A DNA stretch of 64,000 nucleotides from Halanaerobiales bacterium (GTDB taxonomy: Bacteria; Bacillota; Halanaerobiia; Halanaerobiales; DTU029), in contig JANWJZ010000021.1 in the NCBI GenBank assembly GCA_025451675.1, forward strand, positions 1-64,000, written 5' to 3'. Shown here piece by piece: positions 8,364-18,734 of this stretch. Below the pieces are notes generated by a model that was not told the DNA's origin, did not search any database, and saw only the letters and a list, made by a program, of their open reading frames with translations. Made by a program: the position numbers and the translations under genes. The number at the start of each line of letters is the position of its first letter. The stretch's first letter is position 1.

Positions 8364-9968
8364 ATGAAGTACCTTAATATATGCCTGATTCTATTAATTT
8401 TATTCTCAGGGAGTTTAAGTTTAAATGATGTAAAGGCAGATGCAGCTGTTAAGGAAATCCTGAATATTGAACGGGGCAGGGAAGCCGGAAAGATCGATTA
8501 TGATTTGCGTTATTGGGGAGATAAGGATAAGACCCTGATCAGGACAGGGGTTGAAAGTTTTGTGGTTGATGAGGAGGAAAGGATATATCTCTCCAATTAT
8601 GCCACAGGTAGTATAAAGGTTTATCATGAAAACAGGCTGGAAGGGGAGATCGATATCTCCCGGTTTTTCCAACCCAGGGATATAGAGATTTTTTCAGGAT
8701 CTTTATATATTTATGAAGATAACGGCAGGGTCAGTAGGTTATCCCTGGATAATGAGGAGAAAAGAGCAGAATATGCTATCCCTGCATTTTTGCCTTATGA
8801 GGTAATTGATCTTTCCTGGATAAGGGATATTGATGGCCTGGAGATCAGCCCTGTGCCCGAAGAAAGAAGCATGCCTATCAGGTTTGTTAGTGACCATGGG
8901 AAAAAAGAGCTGGCCATAGTCTATGATAATAATAGCCTGTACCGGCCGGAGGATGGCAGGATAAGTTTTCTGGATTTGAATGATTTCCAGTATTTAGAGG
9001 CTTTATATAAACAGCTGATAGGCTTTGATGAAAATAATAATATTTACATATTGGGAATAGATGTTTTTGATAGTAGGGATACGATTGAAATAAAGGAACT
9101 GGTTTACAGGTTTGACAGTTCCGGAAAACTGACCGGGATAGCTGAACCCCTGGATGAGAGAAATTATATAGTGTCCTACAAGTACCTATATCTCAATGGC
9201 AGGGGCAATCTATACCAGTTACTGGTTTTAAAGGATAGAGTAAAGGTTTACCGGTTGGCTTTTCAGGATGTCGCAGGCCATGGCAAAGGAGAAAGCGGAA
9301 AGCCCAGGCCTGTACTGGAGAGCCGGGGCAATTCAGGCAACAACACAGCCTTTGCGGAGATGAGAGAGATTTTGTACCGGAGAGCTGTGGAACTGGCTGA
9401 ATATAGATGGACCTATAAACCTGCACATCATGGTGTTAAATTTGCTGATACTGATTTACCCTATTACCTGAAGATACTGGATAGGGAAATGGAGCTAAAG
9501 GGGATACCCTATTGCTGGGGTGGTTTTGATTCCCTGGATACCAGGAGTATAAATCAAAAATGGGCCAATTTCCCTGATGCAGTGGAAAAGAAGGTTATGA
9601 CAGGCAATGTGGGCCTTACTGATTATTATTTTCCCGGAACTGCCGGTTTAGATTGTTCCGGTTTTATATCTGCAGTGCTGAGATTGGAGTCCCGGAAAGC
9701 ATCCTGGTATTTCTATGACCATCTTGGCCTGGTCAAGAGAAAAGGCTTTTCGGAATTATCATTGATGGATGTAGTGGCCAAAAACGGCCATCTCCTATTC
9801 TTTCTCAATAAGAATGATTACGGTATAAATTCAATAGAGACAAACATGCTGGGCAGTGAATGGAAGGTCAAGTATTTCCATTGGTCCTGGAGGACCCTCA
9901 GGGATAATGCCTACAAGGCCAGGGGTTACAGAAATATAGCAGAAATTCCTGCCGTCTTAAAACATTAA
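8364..9968 (+). CDS. secreted protein with propeller-like N-terminus and NlpC/P60-like C-terminal domain
   Basis: Signal peptide; GTAGLDCSGFISAVLRL (catalytic Cys motif) and downstream GHLLFFL (His motif). Confidence 0.6.
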   Translation: MKYLNICLILLILFSGSLSLNDVKADAAVKEILNIERGREAGKIDYDLRYWGDKDKTLIRTGVESFVVDEEERIYLSNYATGSIKVYHENRLEGEIDISRFFQPRDIEIFSGSLYIYEDNGRVSRLSLDNEEKRAEYAIPAFLPYEVIDLSWIRDIDGLEISPVPEERSMPIRFVSDHGKKELAIVYDNNSLYRPEDGRISFLDLNDFQYLEALYKQLIGFDENNNIYILGIDVFDSRDTIEIKELVYRFDSSGKLTGIAEPLDERNYIVSYKYLYLNGRGNLYQLLVLKDRVKVYRLAFQDVAGHGKGESGKPRPVLESRGNSGNNTAFAEMREILYRRAVELAEYRWTYKPAHHGVKFADTDLPYYLKILDREMELKGIPYCWGGFDSLDTRSINQKWANFPDAVEKKVMTGNVGLTDYYFPGTAGLDCSGFISAVLRLESRKASWYFYDHLGLVKRKGFSELSLMDVVAKNGHLLFFLNKNDYGINSIETNMLGSEWKVKYFHWSWRTLRDNAYKARGYRNIAEIPAVLKH

Positions 9969-10087
9969 AGCCTACAGTAGTCCTTCGCTGAATAAAAAGA
10001 TAATAAACTGGCAGAATAAGGAGATAGGATAGTTTCTCACTTCAGGACCCTTATTTTTATACACTCAAGAATGAAAGGGGTTGTTTG

Positions 10088-11317
10088 ATGAGCCAGGAAA
10101 TTAATAACAGGGAGCACAGGCAGGAAATTTTAAGGGACTTGATAATGCAATTACACGAAGGGAAAAGCCTGGAGGAAGTAAAGCCAATCTTCGAAAAGCA
10201 TTTTAAACATGTGTCTGCCTCAGAGATAGCAGAAATGGAACAGAATCTGATTATGGAGGGGCTGCCTCCTGAAGAAATCCAACGTCTATGTGATGTGCAT
10301 GCTGCTGTCTTTAAAGGAACAATTGAAGAGATTCATCAGGACCAGAAGGAAAAAATCGAAAACCAGCCAGGGCATCCGGTAACATTCTTAAAAAAAGAGA
10401 ATGAAGCCATTGAGGCCCTGATAGAGGAAAGGATCAGGCCCCATCTGGAAGCATTTAAAGGAGATGACAGCCAGGAAAATATCCTGGCATTAAGGGAAGA
10501 TTTTAACCTGCTCTGGGATGTAGACAAGCACTACAAAAGAAAGGAAAACCTGATTTTCCCCTTCCTGGAGAAATACGGTATAACCGGGCCGCCCAAAGTC
10601 ATGTGGGGGGTTGATGATGAAATCCGGGAGAATATCAAGGCTGTGCAGAGGATGCTGGCAGATTACCGGGGAGAAAAGGAAGAATTGATTCAGAAAATAG
10701 AGGAGACCCTGGGTCAGGTTAAAGAAATGGTTTTTAAAGAAAACAGTATCCTCCTGCCCATGACCCTGGATAATTTAACAGAAGACGACTGGATAAAGGT
10801 TGCTGAAGATAGTGATGAGATAGGCTATTGCCTGGTTGAACCGGATGAAAAATGGGTACCGGTACGGGTTGATGTGGAGGAGAAGGAAAGAGAAGAGAGT
10901 TCGCGGGCCGGCTATGTCAAATTTGAAACAGGTATCCTGTCAGATAAGGAGATCTCGGCTATTTTTAATACCCTTCCCCTCGATATTACCTTCGTGGATA
11001 GGGATGGTATAGTTAAATATTTCTCCCAGGGGAAAGAGCGGATTTTTGCCAGGACCAGGGCAGTTATCGGCAGGACAGTGGAAAACTGCCATCCGCCTGC
11101 CAGTGTCCATGTAGTGAAAAAGGTTGTTGATGATCTCATGAGCGGGAGAAAGGACAATGAAGACTTCTGGATCAGGATGGGAGATAAATACGTCTATATC
11201 CGTTATTTTGCTGTAAGGGACGAAAACGGGGAGTTTCTGGGCACCCTGGAAGTCACCCAGAATATCCAGCCCATCCGGGAACTGGAGGGGGAAAAGAGGC
11301 TCCTGTCTGAGGATTAG
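10088..11317 (+). CDS. DUF438 protein with hemerythrin-like and PAS domains
   Basis: N-terminal DUF438 signature (LHEGKSLEEVKPIFEKHFKHVSASEIAEMEQNLI), central helical HHE region, C-terminal PAS (ISAIFNTLPLDITFVDRDGIVKYFSQG). Confidence 0.8.
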   Translation: MSQEINNREHRQEILRDLIMQLHEGKSLEEVKPIFEKHFKHVSASEIAEMEQNLIMEGLPPEEIQRLCDVHAAVFKGTIEEIHQDQKEKIENQPGHPVTFLKKENEAIEALIEERIRPHLEAFKGDDSQENILALREDFNLLWDVDKHYKRKENLIFPFLEKYGITGPPKVMWGVDDEIRENIKAVQRMLADYRGEKEELIQKIEETLGQVKEMVFKENSILLPMTLDNLTEDDWIKVAEDSDEIGYCLVEPDEKWVPVRVDVEEKEREESSRAGYVKFETGILSDKEISAIFNTLPLDITFVDRDGIVKYFSQGKERIFARTRAVIGRTVENCHPPASVHVVKKVVDDLMSGRKDNEDFWIRMGDKYVYIRYFAVRDENGEFLGTLEVTQNIQPIRELEGEKRLLSED

Positions 11318-11340
11318 TATTTCCAGTAGAATATGCCTTA

Positions 11341-11370
11341 AAAAGCCAGATATTTATATCTGGCTTTTTT
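11341..11370 (+). terminator. rho-independent terminator
   Basis: AAAAGCCAGATA-ttta-TATCTGGCTTTTTT. Confidence 0.85.
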
Positions 11371-11527
11371 CATGGTTGATTATGGACATGTAATATGGTA
11401 TACTTTTACATAAAAAGGGCATTAAATGCATTCTTTTATTATAAAGATTCTGAATATATAAAATAGTGAATATAATACATATCACAAGGGTTAATGGAGT
11501 AATTTATAAAATAAAGGAGGCCTATTA

Positions 11528-12532
11528 ATGTTTGTAAGGAGATATCTGATTCCCCGTCTATTACAATACTTTCTGGTAATATTTCTGGGGATAACAATTG
11601 TGTTTTTTATACCCCGGTTTGCCCCGACCAACCCTGTGCAGAGGACAATCGCTGAACTCAGGTCACGGGGTACATATCTGAATCCTGCAGATGTAGAAAA
11701 AATGGTTGAAGATTTGACCCGCCTTTATGGACTGGAAGGCTCCTGGTTCGAACAGTATATCGATTTCTGGAAAAGATTATTTTCCGGTGATTTCGGCATA
11801 TCCTTTTTCCAGTTCCCCGTTCCGGTAATTGACCTGATCAAGAATGCCCTGCCCTGGACTGTCGGGCTGCTCTTCGTTACGACAGTCCTGTCCTGGATTA
11901 TAGGTAATATTATCGGCGGAATAGCGGGGTATTACAATAATAAGCGGTGGTCAAGGATAATGGATGGGATTGTGATGTTTATCAGGCCGATTCCATATTA
12001 TATCTTTGCCCTGGGACTTTTGATTTTACTGGCCTATGTTTATAGATTGTTTCCCATTGCCGGAGGCCATTCTCTTGGCAGGAAACCTTCCTTTACCATC
12101 AGTTATATACTGGATGTCCTGAGGCATGCTTTCTTACCCGCCCTGTCTCTTGTTATACTCGGTGCCGCTTCCTGGTTTCAGACCTCTAAACTGATTGTCC
12201 AGAATGTTAATGCGGAGGATTTTGTACAATATGCCCAGTTGGGCGGTATAAAAGAGCGGAAGATTATGTTTAAATATGTAATCCGGAATGCTATGTTACC
12301 GCAGGTTACCAACCTGGCCCTCTCCCTGGGCCAGATATTAAGTGGTGCCTTAATTACAGAAATAGTTTTCTCATATCCTGGATTGGGAAATCTCCTGTTT
12401 TCTGCAATCACAACCGGTGATTATAATCTGATAATGGGGATAACAGCTCTATCCATTCTTGCCATAACATCCCTGGTTTTAATTATCGATTTACTCTATC
12501 CCCTCTTTGATCCGCGGATTAAATATAAATAA
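11528..12532 (+). CDS. peptide/oligosaccharide ABC transporter permease (DppB-like)
   Basis: BPD permease topology; EAA-like loop; AAAGGAGG RBS; first gene of a five-gene importer operon. Confidence 0.85.
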   Translation: MFVRRYLIPRLLQYFLVIFLGITIVFFIPRFAPTNPVQRTIAELRSRGTYLNPADVEKMVEDLTRLYGLEGSWFEQYIDFWKRLFSGDFGISFFQFPVPVIDLIKNALPWTVGLLFVTTVLSWIIGNIIGGIAGYYNNKRWSRIMDGIVMFIRPIPYYIFALGLLILLAYVYRLFPIAGGHSLGRKPSFTISYILDVLRHAFLPALSLVILGAASWFQTSKLIVQNVNAEDFVQYAQLGGIKERKIMFKYVIRNAMLPQVTNLALSLGQILSGALITEIVFSYPGLGNLLFSAITTGDYNLIMGITALSILAITSLVLIIDLLYPLFDPRIKYK

Positions 12533-12566
12533 GTAACTTATATTAGTTTGATGAAAGGAGAAAGAG

Positions 12567-13430
12567 ATGTATTTTACCCGGATAATTAAAGAGCTATTTA
12601 AAGATTACCGTTTTATATTTGCCTTTATTGTGCTCTGTTTATTGATTCTATTGGCAATTATGTCTGTTTTTTCACCATATGATCCGACCCTGTGGTTCAT
12701 TGTACCACGGGATAGGCCCCCTGCCTGGCCCCATATACTGGGGACAAATTCAAAGGGCCAGGATATATTCTGGCAGGCTACCTTTGCCATACGGAATTCC
12801 CTGATCATCTCTGTAATTTCCGGATTGATATCCAGGATAATTGCTATCCTTGTCGGCCTGGTGGCCGGTTACAGGGGGAAAACAGTAGACAGGGTCCTGA
12901 TGTTCTTTACTGATGGATTTCTGGTTGTTCCTTTGTTTCTGATCATTGTTATGCTGGCCATGTTAATCAGGGATTTTATGAATGTGGTAACCCTGGGACT
13001 GCTCCTGGCTTTTTTCGGCTGGGCCTGGGATGCCAGGGTAATAAGATCACAGGTCTTAAGCCTGCGTGAACGGGAATTTACCTATACTGCAATCCTTACA
13101 GGAACAGGAATAATAAAACTGGTAACCAGGGAATACTTGCCATATATAACCCCGCTGGCTTTTTCTACCCTGATTAATAATATGTCCTGGGCCATCGGGC
13201 TGGAGATTACCCTTTCTATAGTCGGGTTAACCAATATGGATATCCCTACCCTCGGTACAATGCTAAAATGGGCCATGAATTACCAGGCACTCTTACTCAA
13301 ACGCTGGTATTGGTTATTAACACCGATTATCCTGTCGATTATGCTTTTTATTGCTTTATACTGGATATCTGTCAGCATCAGTGAATACCTTGATCCGCGG
13401 ACAAGGGTACAGAGGGTAGGTGTAGAGTAA
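12567..13430 (+). CDS. peptide/oligosaccharide ABC transporter permease (DppC-like)
   Basis: LGTNSKGQDIFWQ motif and operon position. Confidence 0.85.
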   Translation: MYFTRIIKELFKDYRFIFAFIVLCLLILLAIMSVFSPYDPTLWFIVPRDRPPAWPHILGTNSKGQDIFWQATFAIRNSLIISVISGLISRIIAILVGLVAGYRGKTVDRVLMFFTDGFLVVPLFLIIVMLAMLIRDFMNVVTLGLLLAFFGWAWDARVIRSQVLSLREREFTYTAILTGTGIIKLVTREYLPYITPLAFSTLINNMSWAIGLEITLSIVGLTNMDIPTLGTMLKWAMNYQALLLKRWYWLLTPIILSIMLFIALYWISVSISEYLDPRTRVQRVGVE

Positions 13431-13431
13431 G

Positions 13432-14454
13432 ATGGAAAACAATGCGAGTTATGTATTAAAGACCAGGAATTTAAAGGCCTATTATATACTGGATGACCTG
13501 GGTAAAAAAAAGACAGTAAAGGCCGTTGATGATGTTAATCTGGAGATACGGAAGAACGAAATTTACGGAATTGCCGGTGAAAGTGGTTGTGGAAAGACAA
13601 CCCTGATGAAAACCCTCTATGCCCTGCTTAAACCTCCTTTAAGGTTGATAGATGGTAAGGTTTTATACTACCGCGATGGAGAGGAAATGGACATCTATGC
13701 CCTGGATAATGAAGAAAGGCGGAAGTTACGCTGGGAATATATTGCCTACATACCTCAGGGTGCCATGAGTATCTTCAATCCGGTTCTAAAAATAAAGGAA
13801 ACCTACCGGGATTTCCTGGATAGCCACCTCAGTGGAAAGACCAGGGATGAAATATTTGAAATCGCCAGGGAACATATCAGGCAGTTGGGGCTTCCTTTAA
13901 AGGTGCTGGATTCCTATCCCCACCAATTGTCCGGCGGGATGAGACAGAGGGTTGCCATTGCACTGGCTGCACTTTTAAAACCGGCAGTCATTTTTGCTGA
14001 TGAACCGACAACTGCCCTGGATGTAGTTGTACAACGGGGGGTTGTCCAGTTATTGAATGAAATCCAGGATGGCCTGGAGAATACCATCATCCTGGTTACC
14101 CATGATATGGGTATCCATGCCAATATTACAGACCGGTTAGCAATCATGTATGCCGGGAAAATAATCGAAGAAGGAAATACAGATGAAATTTTTGATAATC
14201 CCCTTCATCCCTATACAAAATATTTAATTAATTCCCTGCCCAGATTTGGTGACAGGGGGAGCAGGGTCAGTGCTCCTGGAAATCCGCCTTCTCTGGCAAA
14301 TCTCCCGGGTGGATGTTCTTTTCATCCCAGATGCCCTCATAAAATGGATATATGTGAGAAAAAGATTCCAGAATTGAATGACCAGGGTAATGGACACAAG
14401 GCAGCCTGTTGGCTGTTGAACGGGGGGGAAGGTAAAGATGAAGGCACTTCTTGA
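13432..14454 (+). CDS. peptide/oligosaccharide ABC transporter ATP-binding protein (DppD-like)
   Basis: GESGCGKTT Walker A, LSGGMRQR signature, ADEPTTALD Walker B, C-terminal Cys-rich CSFHPRCPHKMDIC. Confidence 0.9.
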   Translation: MENNASYVLKTRNLKAYYILDDLGKKKTVKAVDDVNLEIRKNEIYGIAGESGCGKTTLMKTLYALLKPPLRLIDGKVLYYRDGEEMDIYALDNEERRKLRWEYIAYIPQGAMSIFNPVLKIKETYRDFLDSHLSGKTRDEIFEIAREHIRQLGLPLKVLDSYPHQLSGGMRQRVAIALAALLKPAVIFADEPTTALDVVVQRGVVQLLNEIQDGLENTIILVTHDMGIHANITDRLAIMYAGKIIEEGNTDEIFDNPLHPYTKYLINSLPRFGDRGSRVSAPGNPPSLANLPGGCSFHPRCPHKMDICEKKIPELNDQGNGHKAACWLLNGGEGKDEGTS

Positions 14455-15394
14455 GGTAAAACAGGTCAGTAAAGAGTTCGTTATAGGGAATATCCTCTCA
14501 AGGGAGAAAATCCTTGCCGTTGATCAGGTCTCCTTTGAGATAAAAGCTTCGGAAATTTTTACACTGGCAGGGGAGAGTGGTTGTGGAAAGACAACTATGG
14601 CCAGAATGATCCTCGGTTTTGAGGAACCCACTGCTGGTGAGATTATGTATAGTAAGGAGGGCCCGAAAGGGGAGAAGAAGGTCTGGTTTACACAGGGTTT
14701 CCAGGCTATTTTCCAGAACCCCTTTGAGACCTTTAATCCTTTGCGGAAAGTTGATTCCTATCTCTTTGAGACAGTATTTAACTATAAGCTGGCTGCTGAT
14801 AGGGATGAGGCAATAGGGCTGATCGATAGTAAACTCCGATCAGTAGGCCTCTCTTATGACGAGGTTTCTGGTAAATATCCCAGTGAATTTTCCGGCGGCC
14901 AGCTGCAGAGGATATCCATTGCCAGGGCCCTGTTGACAGATCCGGCTCTATTAATTGCTGATGAACCTGTTTCTATGGTAGATGCTTCTATCAGGATGTC
15001 TATAGTTAATCTATTTAAGAGCCTGAAGGAAGATTTGGGGATGAGTATCCTCTATATCACCCATGACCTTGCCACTGCCTATTATCTCGGCGGGCAGATT
15101 GCCATCATGTTCAGGGGTAATATCATGGAGATGGGCAATGTAGAAAAGGTATTGATGGAGCCCAAACACCCCTATACAAAACTTCTCCGTGAATCCATTC
15201 CAGAAGCGGATCCGTCCAGAAGGTGGAAGGATAAAATCACTATTACTGAACTCGAACATGAGGAGTATTTGAGGAAAGGCTGTAAATTTGCAGGAAGATG
15301 TCCAGAAGTAATGGAAAAATGTAAGGCTCAGGCACCGGAAACAGTAATTGTTGATGATGTATATGTAAAATGTCATCTTTACTGCAGTGCTTAA
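14438..15394 (+). CDS. peptide/oligosaccharide ABC transporter ATP-binding protein (DppF-like)
   Basis: GESGCGKTTMAR, FSGGQLQRISIARAL, ADEPVSMVDAS; overlaps previous CDS by 17 nt. Confidence 0.9.
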   Translation: MKALLEVKQVSKEFVIGNILSREKILAVDQVSFEIKASEIFTLAGESGCGKTTMARMILGFEEPTAGEIMYSKEGPKGEKKVWFTQGFQAIFQNPFETFNPLRKVDSYLFETVFNYKLAADRDEAIGLIDSKLRSVGLSYDEVSGKYPSEFSGGQLQRISIARALLTDPALLIADEPVSMVDASIRMSIVNLFKSLKEDLGMSILYITHDLATAYYLGGQIAIMFRGNIMEMGNVEKVLMEPKHPYTKLLRESIPEADPSRRWKDKITITELEHEEYLRKGCKFAGRCPEVMEKCKAQAPETVIVDDVYVKCHLYCSA

Positions 15395-15485
15395 TATATA
15401 TTAGAAGGGGGTGAATGCCGGGAAGTATTAAAGAATCCTTCTGCCTGGTTGTCATTTGGGAAAAAATAAATTAGGAGGGTGAATT

Positions 15486-17375
15486 GTGAAAAAGTTATTA
15501 AGGGTTTGGGTAGTTTCTGCTCTTGTTCTTATGCTGGTTGCCTTACCGGCTTTTGCCCAGGCTGTTGATGGGCTGCCCAGGGAGCAGACCCTGATTGCAG
15601 GGATGTTAACCGGCCGTGTCGGTACACCCGGTAATTTCAATGCCTGGGTCGGCTGGAAGTGGAATGACAGGGGAATGCAGAATCTGGCAAATGAGCCCCT
15701 GTGGACCGTTGATTTCGCAACAGGTAAAATTATTAATAGCCTTGCAGCAGGAGATCCAATCTACAATGAGGATTTTACCAAAGTAACCATCCCATTAAGG
15801 GAAGGGGTTACATGGTCTGACGGGGTACCCTTTACAGCTGATGACGTGGTTTTCACAGTAGAGACATTGATTAAATATCCTGGATTTAATGACCATTCAT
15901 CCTTTGCTACAGAAGTAGAGAAGGTTTATAAGAATAATGATTATGAGGTCGAATTTATCCTGAAGCGGCCTAACTCCCGCTTCCATACCAAGTTCCTGGA
16001 CCGTTGGGGATGTACCTGGATCATGCCAAAGCATATCTTTGAAAAGGTTGAAGATCCACTTACCTTTGAATTTGATCCATTTGTCGGCTGTGGCCCCTAT
16101 AAGTTACACAGCTATGACCCCAATGGCTACTGGACCATCTGGGAGAAGAGGGAAGACTGGCACAATACTGCTACTGGAATGCTCTTTGGTGAACCTGCGC
16201 CCAAATATGTCGTCTTCCAGACCTATAGTGACGAAGGTGCCAAGATTATTGCCCAATTGACACACCAGCTTGATGTAGTTGATTTGTCAGCAGAAGGTTT
16301 CGTTGCTGCCCTGGAACAGGGTGGTACTATCAGGGCCTATCAGCCAAATTATCCATGGGTTGTAAATAATGACCCCTGTATTACTGGATTGGTCTTCAAT
16401 ACTGCAATAGAGCCATTCAATAACCGGGAGGTACGCTGGGCTTTATTGCTGGCTATCGATATTGTCGAGTACCTTGCCCAGGCTGTTGACGGCCAGGCTA
16501 CCCTCAGCCCGGTTCATGTACCGGCATTAGGTGCATATCCGGAATACTATATTGAGCCAATGCAGGAATGGCTGAAGGAGTTTACACTGGATCTGGGTAA
16601 CGGGGAAGTTTTCCATCCCTATGATCCTGATGTAGCCTTAAGGATAGCAGAATATGCAAAGAGCAGGGGATACGAGGTAACTGATGATCCCGAAGAGCTG
16701 AAGAGGACCTTCGGAATCGGCTGGTATAAGTATGCCCCCGACGTGGCAGCAAAACTGCTGGAGAAGAACGGTTTCACCAGGGATAAGAATGGTAAGTGGT
16801 TATTGCCTGACGGTACACCATGGGTAATCAAGGTCCTGGATATAAATGATACTTCCCATCACCAGTTCAAGAACGGTAATGCTGCAGTCCAGCAGTGGAA
16901 GAAATTCGGTATTGATGTTGAATATATAGCCTCTGATGCCTATTCTACATTACAGAGTGAAGGTAACTTCCAGGTCGGTGCTGTCTGGCCTGCTCCCGAA
17001 CCATGGGGTGCCGGAGTAGACCTTTACAGGACACTGGATCAATTTAACTCTGAATATATGAAACCCCTAGGAGTACTTAACCAGGCCCATGTTTCAAGAT
17101 GGAGCTCACCGGAGATGGATGATGTCATAAGACGGCTTAAGGCAACAGATCCCACAGATACCGAAGCAACGGTTGCTATCGGAATGGAAGGCCTGAAACT
17201 TCTTATCGAAGAAATGCCCAGTATCCCAACCTATGGTTATGCAGGTTTCCTGACCTGGGATGAGTACTACTGGACCAACTGGCCGGGCTCTGAAAATCCA
17301 TATATCGCACCTTACAGCCATTGGGGTACATTTAAATACATGTTACCATTCCTTGAACCGACAGGAAATAAATAA
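15486..17375 (+). CDS. family 5 extracellular solute-binding protein of an ABC importer
   Basis: Signal peptide; VTIPLREGVTWSDGVPFTADDVVFTVETL SBP_bac_5 signature; GTG start with AGGAGG. Confidence 0.9.
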   Translation: MKKLLRVWVVSALVLMLVALPAFAQAVDGLPREQTLIAGMLTGRVGTPGNFNAWVGWKWNDRGMQNLANEPLWTVDFATGKIINSLAAGDPIYNEDFTKVTIPLREGVTWSDGVPFTADDVVFTVETLIKYPGFNDHSSFATEVEKVYKNNDYEVEFILKRPNSRFHTKFLDRWGCTWIMPKHIFEKVEDPLTFEFDPFVGCGPYKLHSYDPNGYWTIWEKREDWHNTATGMLFGEPAPKYVVFQTYSDEGAKIIAQLTHQLDVVDLSAEGFVAALEQGGTIRAYQPNYPWVVNNDPCITGLVFNTAIEPFNNREVRWALLLAIDIVEYLAQAVDGQATLSPVHVPALGAYPEYYIEPMQEWLKEFTLDLGNGEVFHPYDPDVALRIAEYAKSRGYEVTDDPEELKRTFGIGWYKYAPDVAAKLLEKNGFTRDKNGKWLLPDGTPWVIKVLDINDTSHHQFKNGNAAVQQWKKFGIDVEYIASDAYSTLQSEGNFQVGAVWPAPEPWGAGVDLYRTLDQFNSEYMKPLGVLNQAHVSRWSSPEMDDVIRRLKATDPTDTEATVAIGMEGLKLLIEEMPSIPTYGYAGFLTWDEYYWTNWPGSENPYIAPYSHWGTFKYMLPFLEPTGNK

Positions 17376-17385
17376 AGATTAAATA

Positions 17386-17425
17386 AAAAGCCCCGGAAAG
17401 AAGACTCCTTCTCTCCGGGGTTTTT
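17386..17425. terminator. bidirectional terminator between convergent genes
   Basis: AAAAAGCCCCGGA...TCCGGGGTTTTT. Confidence 0.85.
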
Positions 17426-17441
17426 GCATTCTGGATATGAT

Positions 17442-18554
17442 TTATAATAGCTTATCCAGGGGAGTATATTCCAAATTAAAGGTTTCTGCTACAGCCTGGC
17501 AGGTCAGTTTACCCAGATAGGTATTCACTCCTGCTGCCAGTTCCTGGTTTTCCAGCACGGCCTTCTGGAAGCCTTTATTGGCCAGTTCCAGGATATAGGG
17601 TAAGGTGGCATTGGTAAGGGCGAAGGTGGAAGTCCTGGCTACAGCACCGGGCATATTGGATACAGAATAATGGATAACACCATGTCTTATATAGGTTGGT
17701 TTATCATAAGTAGTGGGACGGGCATTTTCTACACATCCCCCCTGGTCAATGGCTACATCCACGATTACAGAACCTTCTTTCATGTTTTTGACCATTTCCT
17801 CTGTAATCAGGGCCGGTGTTCTGGCACCGGGGATCAGGACAGCGCCAATGACCAGATCTGCATCGGAAAGTTCTTCGGCAATATTATATTTATTGGATAT
17901 GAGTGTTTTTACTCTACTGTTGAAGATTTCATCCAGGTACCTGAGACGGGGAGCACTGATATCCAGGATGGTAACTTCTGCCCCCAGCCCAACGGCCATC
18001 CTGGCTGCATTGATACCCACATTTCCGCCGCCAAGGATTACGACTTTAGCAGGTTTGACCCCGGGAACTCCTCCTAAGAGTACTCCACTGCCTCCCTGGG
18101 GCTTTTCCAGAAAATAGGCTCCTGCCTGTATAGATAGGCGGCCAGCCACTTCGCTCATGGGTATAAGTAAGGGAAGTGAGCCATCCTTCAGCTGTACGGT
18201 TTCATAGGCAATGGCTGTGACTTCTTTATCCAGCAATACATGAACCAGTTCCTCATTGGCAGCCAGGTGAAGATAGGTAAAGATAATCTGTCCCTTTTTT
18301 AAGTAATCATATTCTTCAGGCAAAGGTTCTTTTATTTTGACAATCATGTCTGCCCGGGCATAGATTTCCTCAGCATCAGCTACCAATTCTGCTCCGGCAT
18401 CCTGATAGGCTCGATCAGTAATGCCGCTGCCTTCACCGGCTCCTTTCTGCACCAGTACCTGATGGCCGGCATCCTTTAAGGCATTTACACCAGCAATAGT
18501 GATGCCTACCCGGTATTCATTTTCCTTTATTTCTCCAGGTACCCCGATTATCAT
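17442..18554 (-). CDS. ald: alanine dehydrogenase
   Basis: MIIGVPGEIKENEYRVGITIAGVNAL; VVILGGGNVGINAARMAVGLGAEVTILD; full length. Confidence 0.95.
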   Translation of the reverse strand: MIIGVPGEIKENEYRVGITIAGVNALKDAGHQVLVQKGAGEGSGITDRAYQDAGAELVADAEEIYARADMIVKIKEPLPEEYDYLKKGQIIFTYLHLAANEELVHVLLDKEVTAIAYETVQLKDGSLPLLIPMSEVAGRLSIQAGAYFLEKPQGGSGVLLGGVPGVKPAKVVILGGGNVGINAARMAVGLGAEVTILDISAPRLRYLDEIFNSRVKTLISNKYNIAEELSDADLVIGAVLIPGARTPALITEEMVKNMKEGSVIVDVAIDQGGCVENARPTTYDKPTYIRHGVIHYSVSNMPGAVARTSTFALTNATLPYILELANKGFQKAVLENQELAAGVNTYLGKLTCQAVAETFNLEYTPLDKLL

Positions 18555-18734
18555 AACATCAACTCCTATCTACTCAACTGATTGAATATTTATATTTTAA
18601 TATATGATAGGCTATTATTGCAAGTAAATTTTAACGATTTGTAAATATACTTTATTAATCCTTTTCTTCATCAAGAAAATATGATAAAATAAAATGCAAA
18701 TTATGGAGAAAAATAATTTAGTAATAAGTGGAAA

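Noticed and set aside
17670-18117. Two + strand ORFs of ~135 aa opposite ald
   Set aside because: Antisense to a confidently assigned gene; Cys/Pro/Ser-rich composition typical of shadow frames
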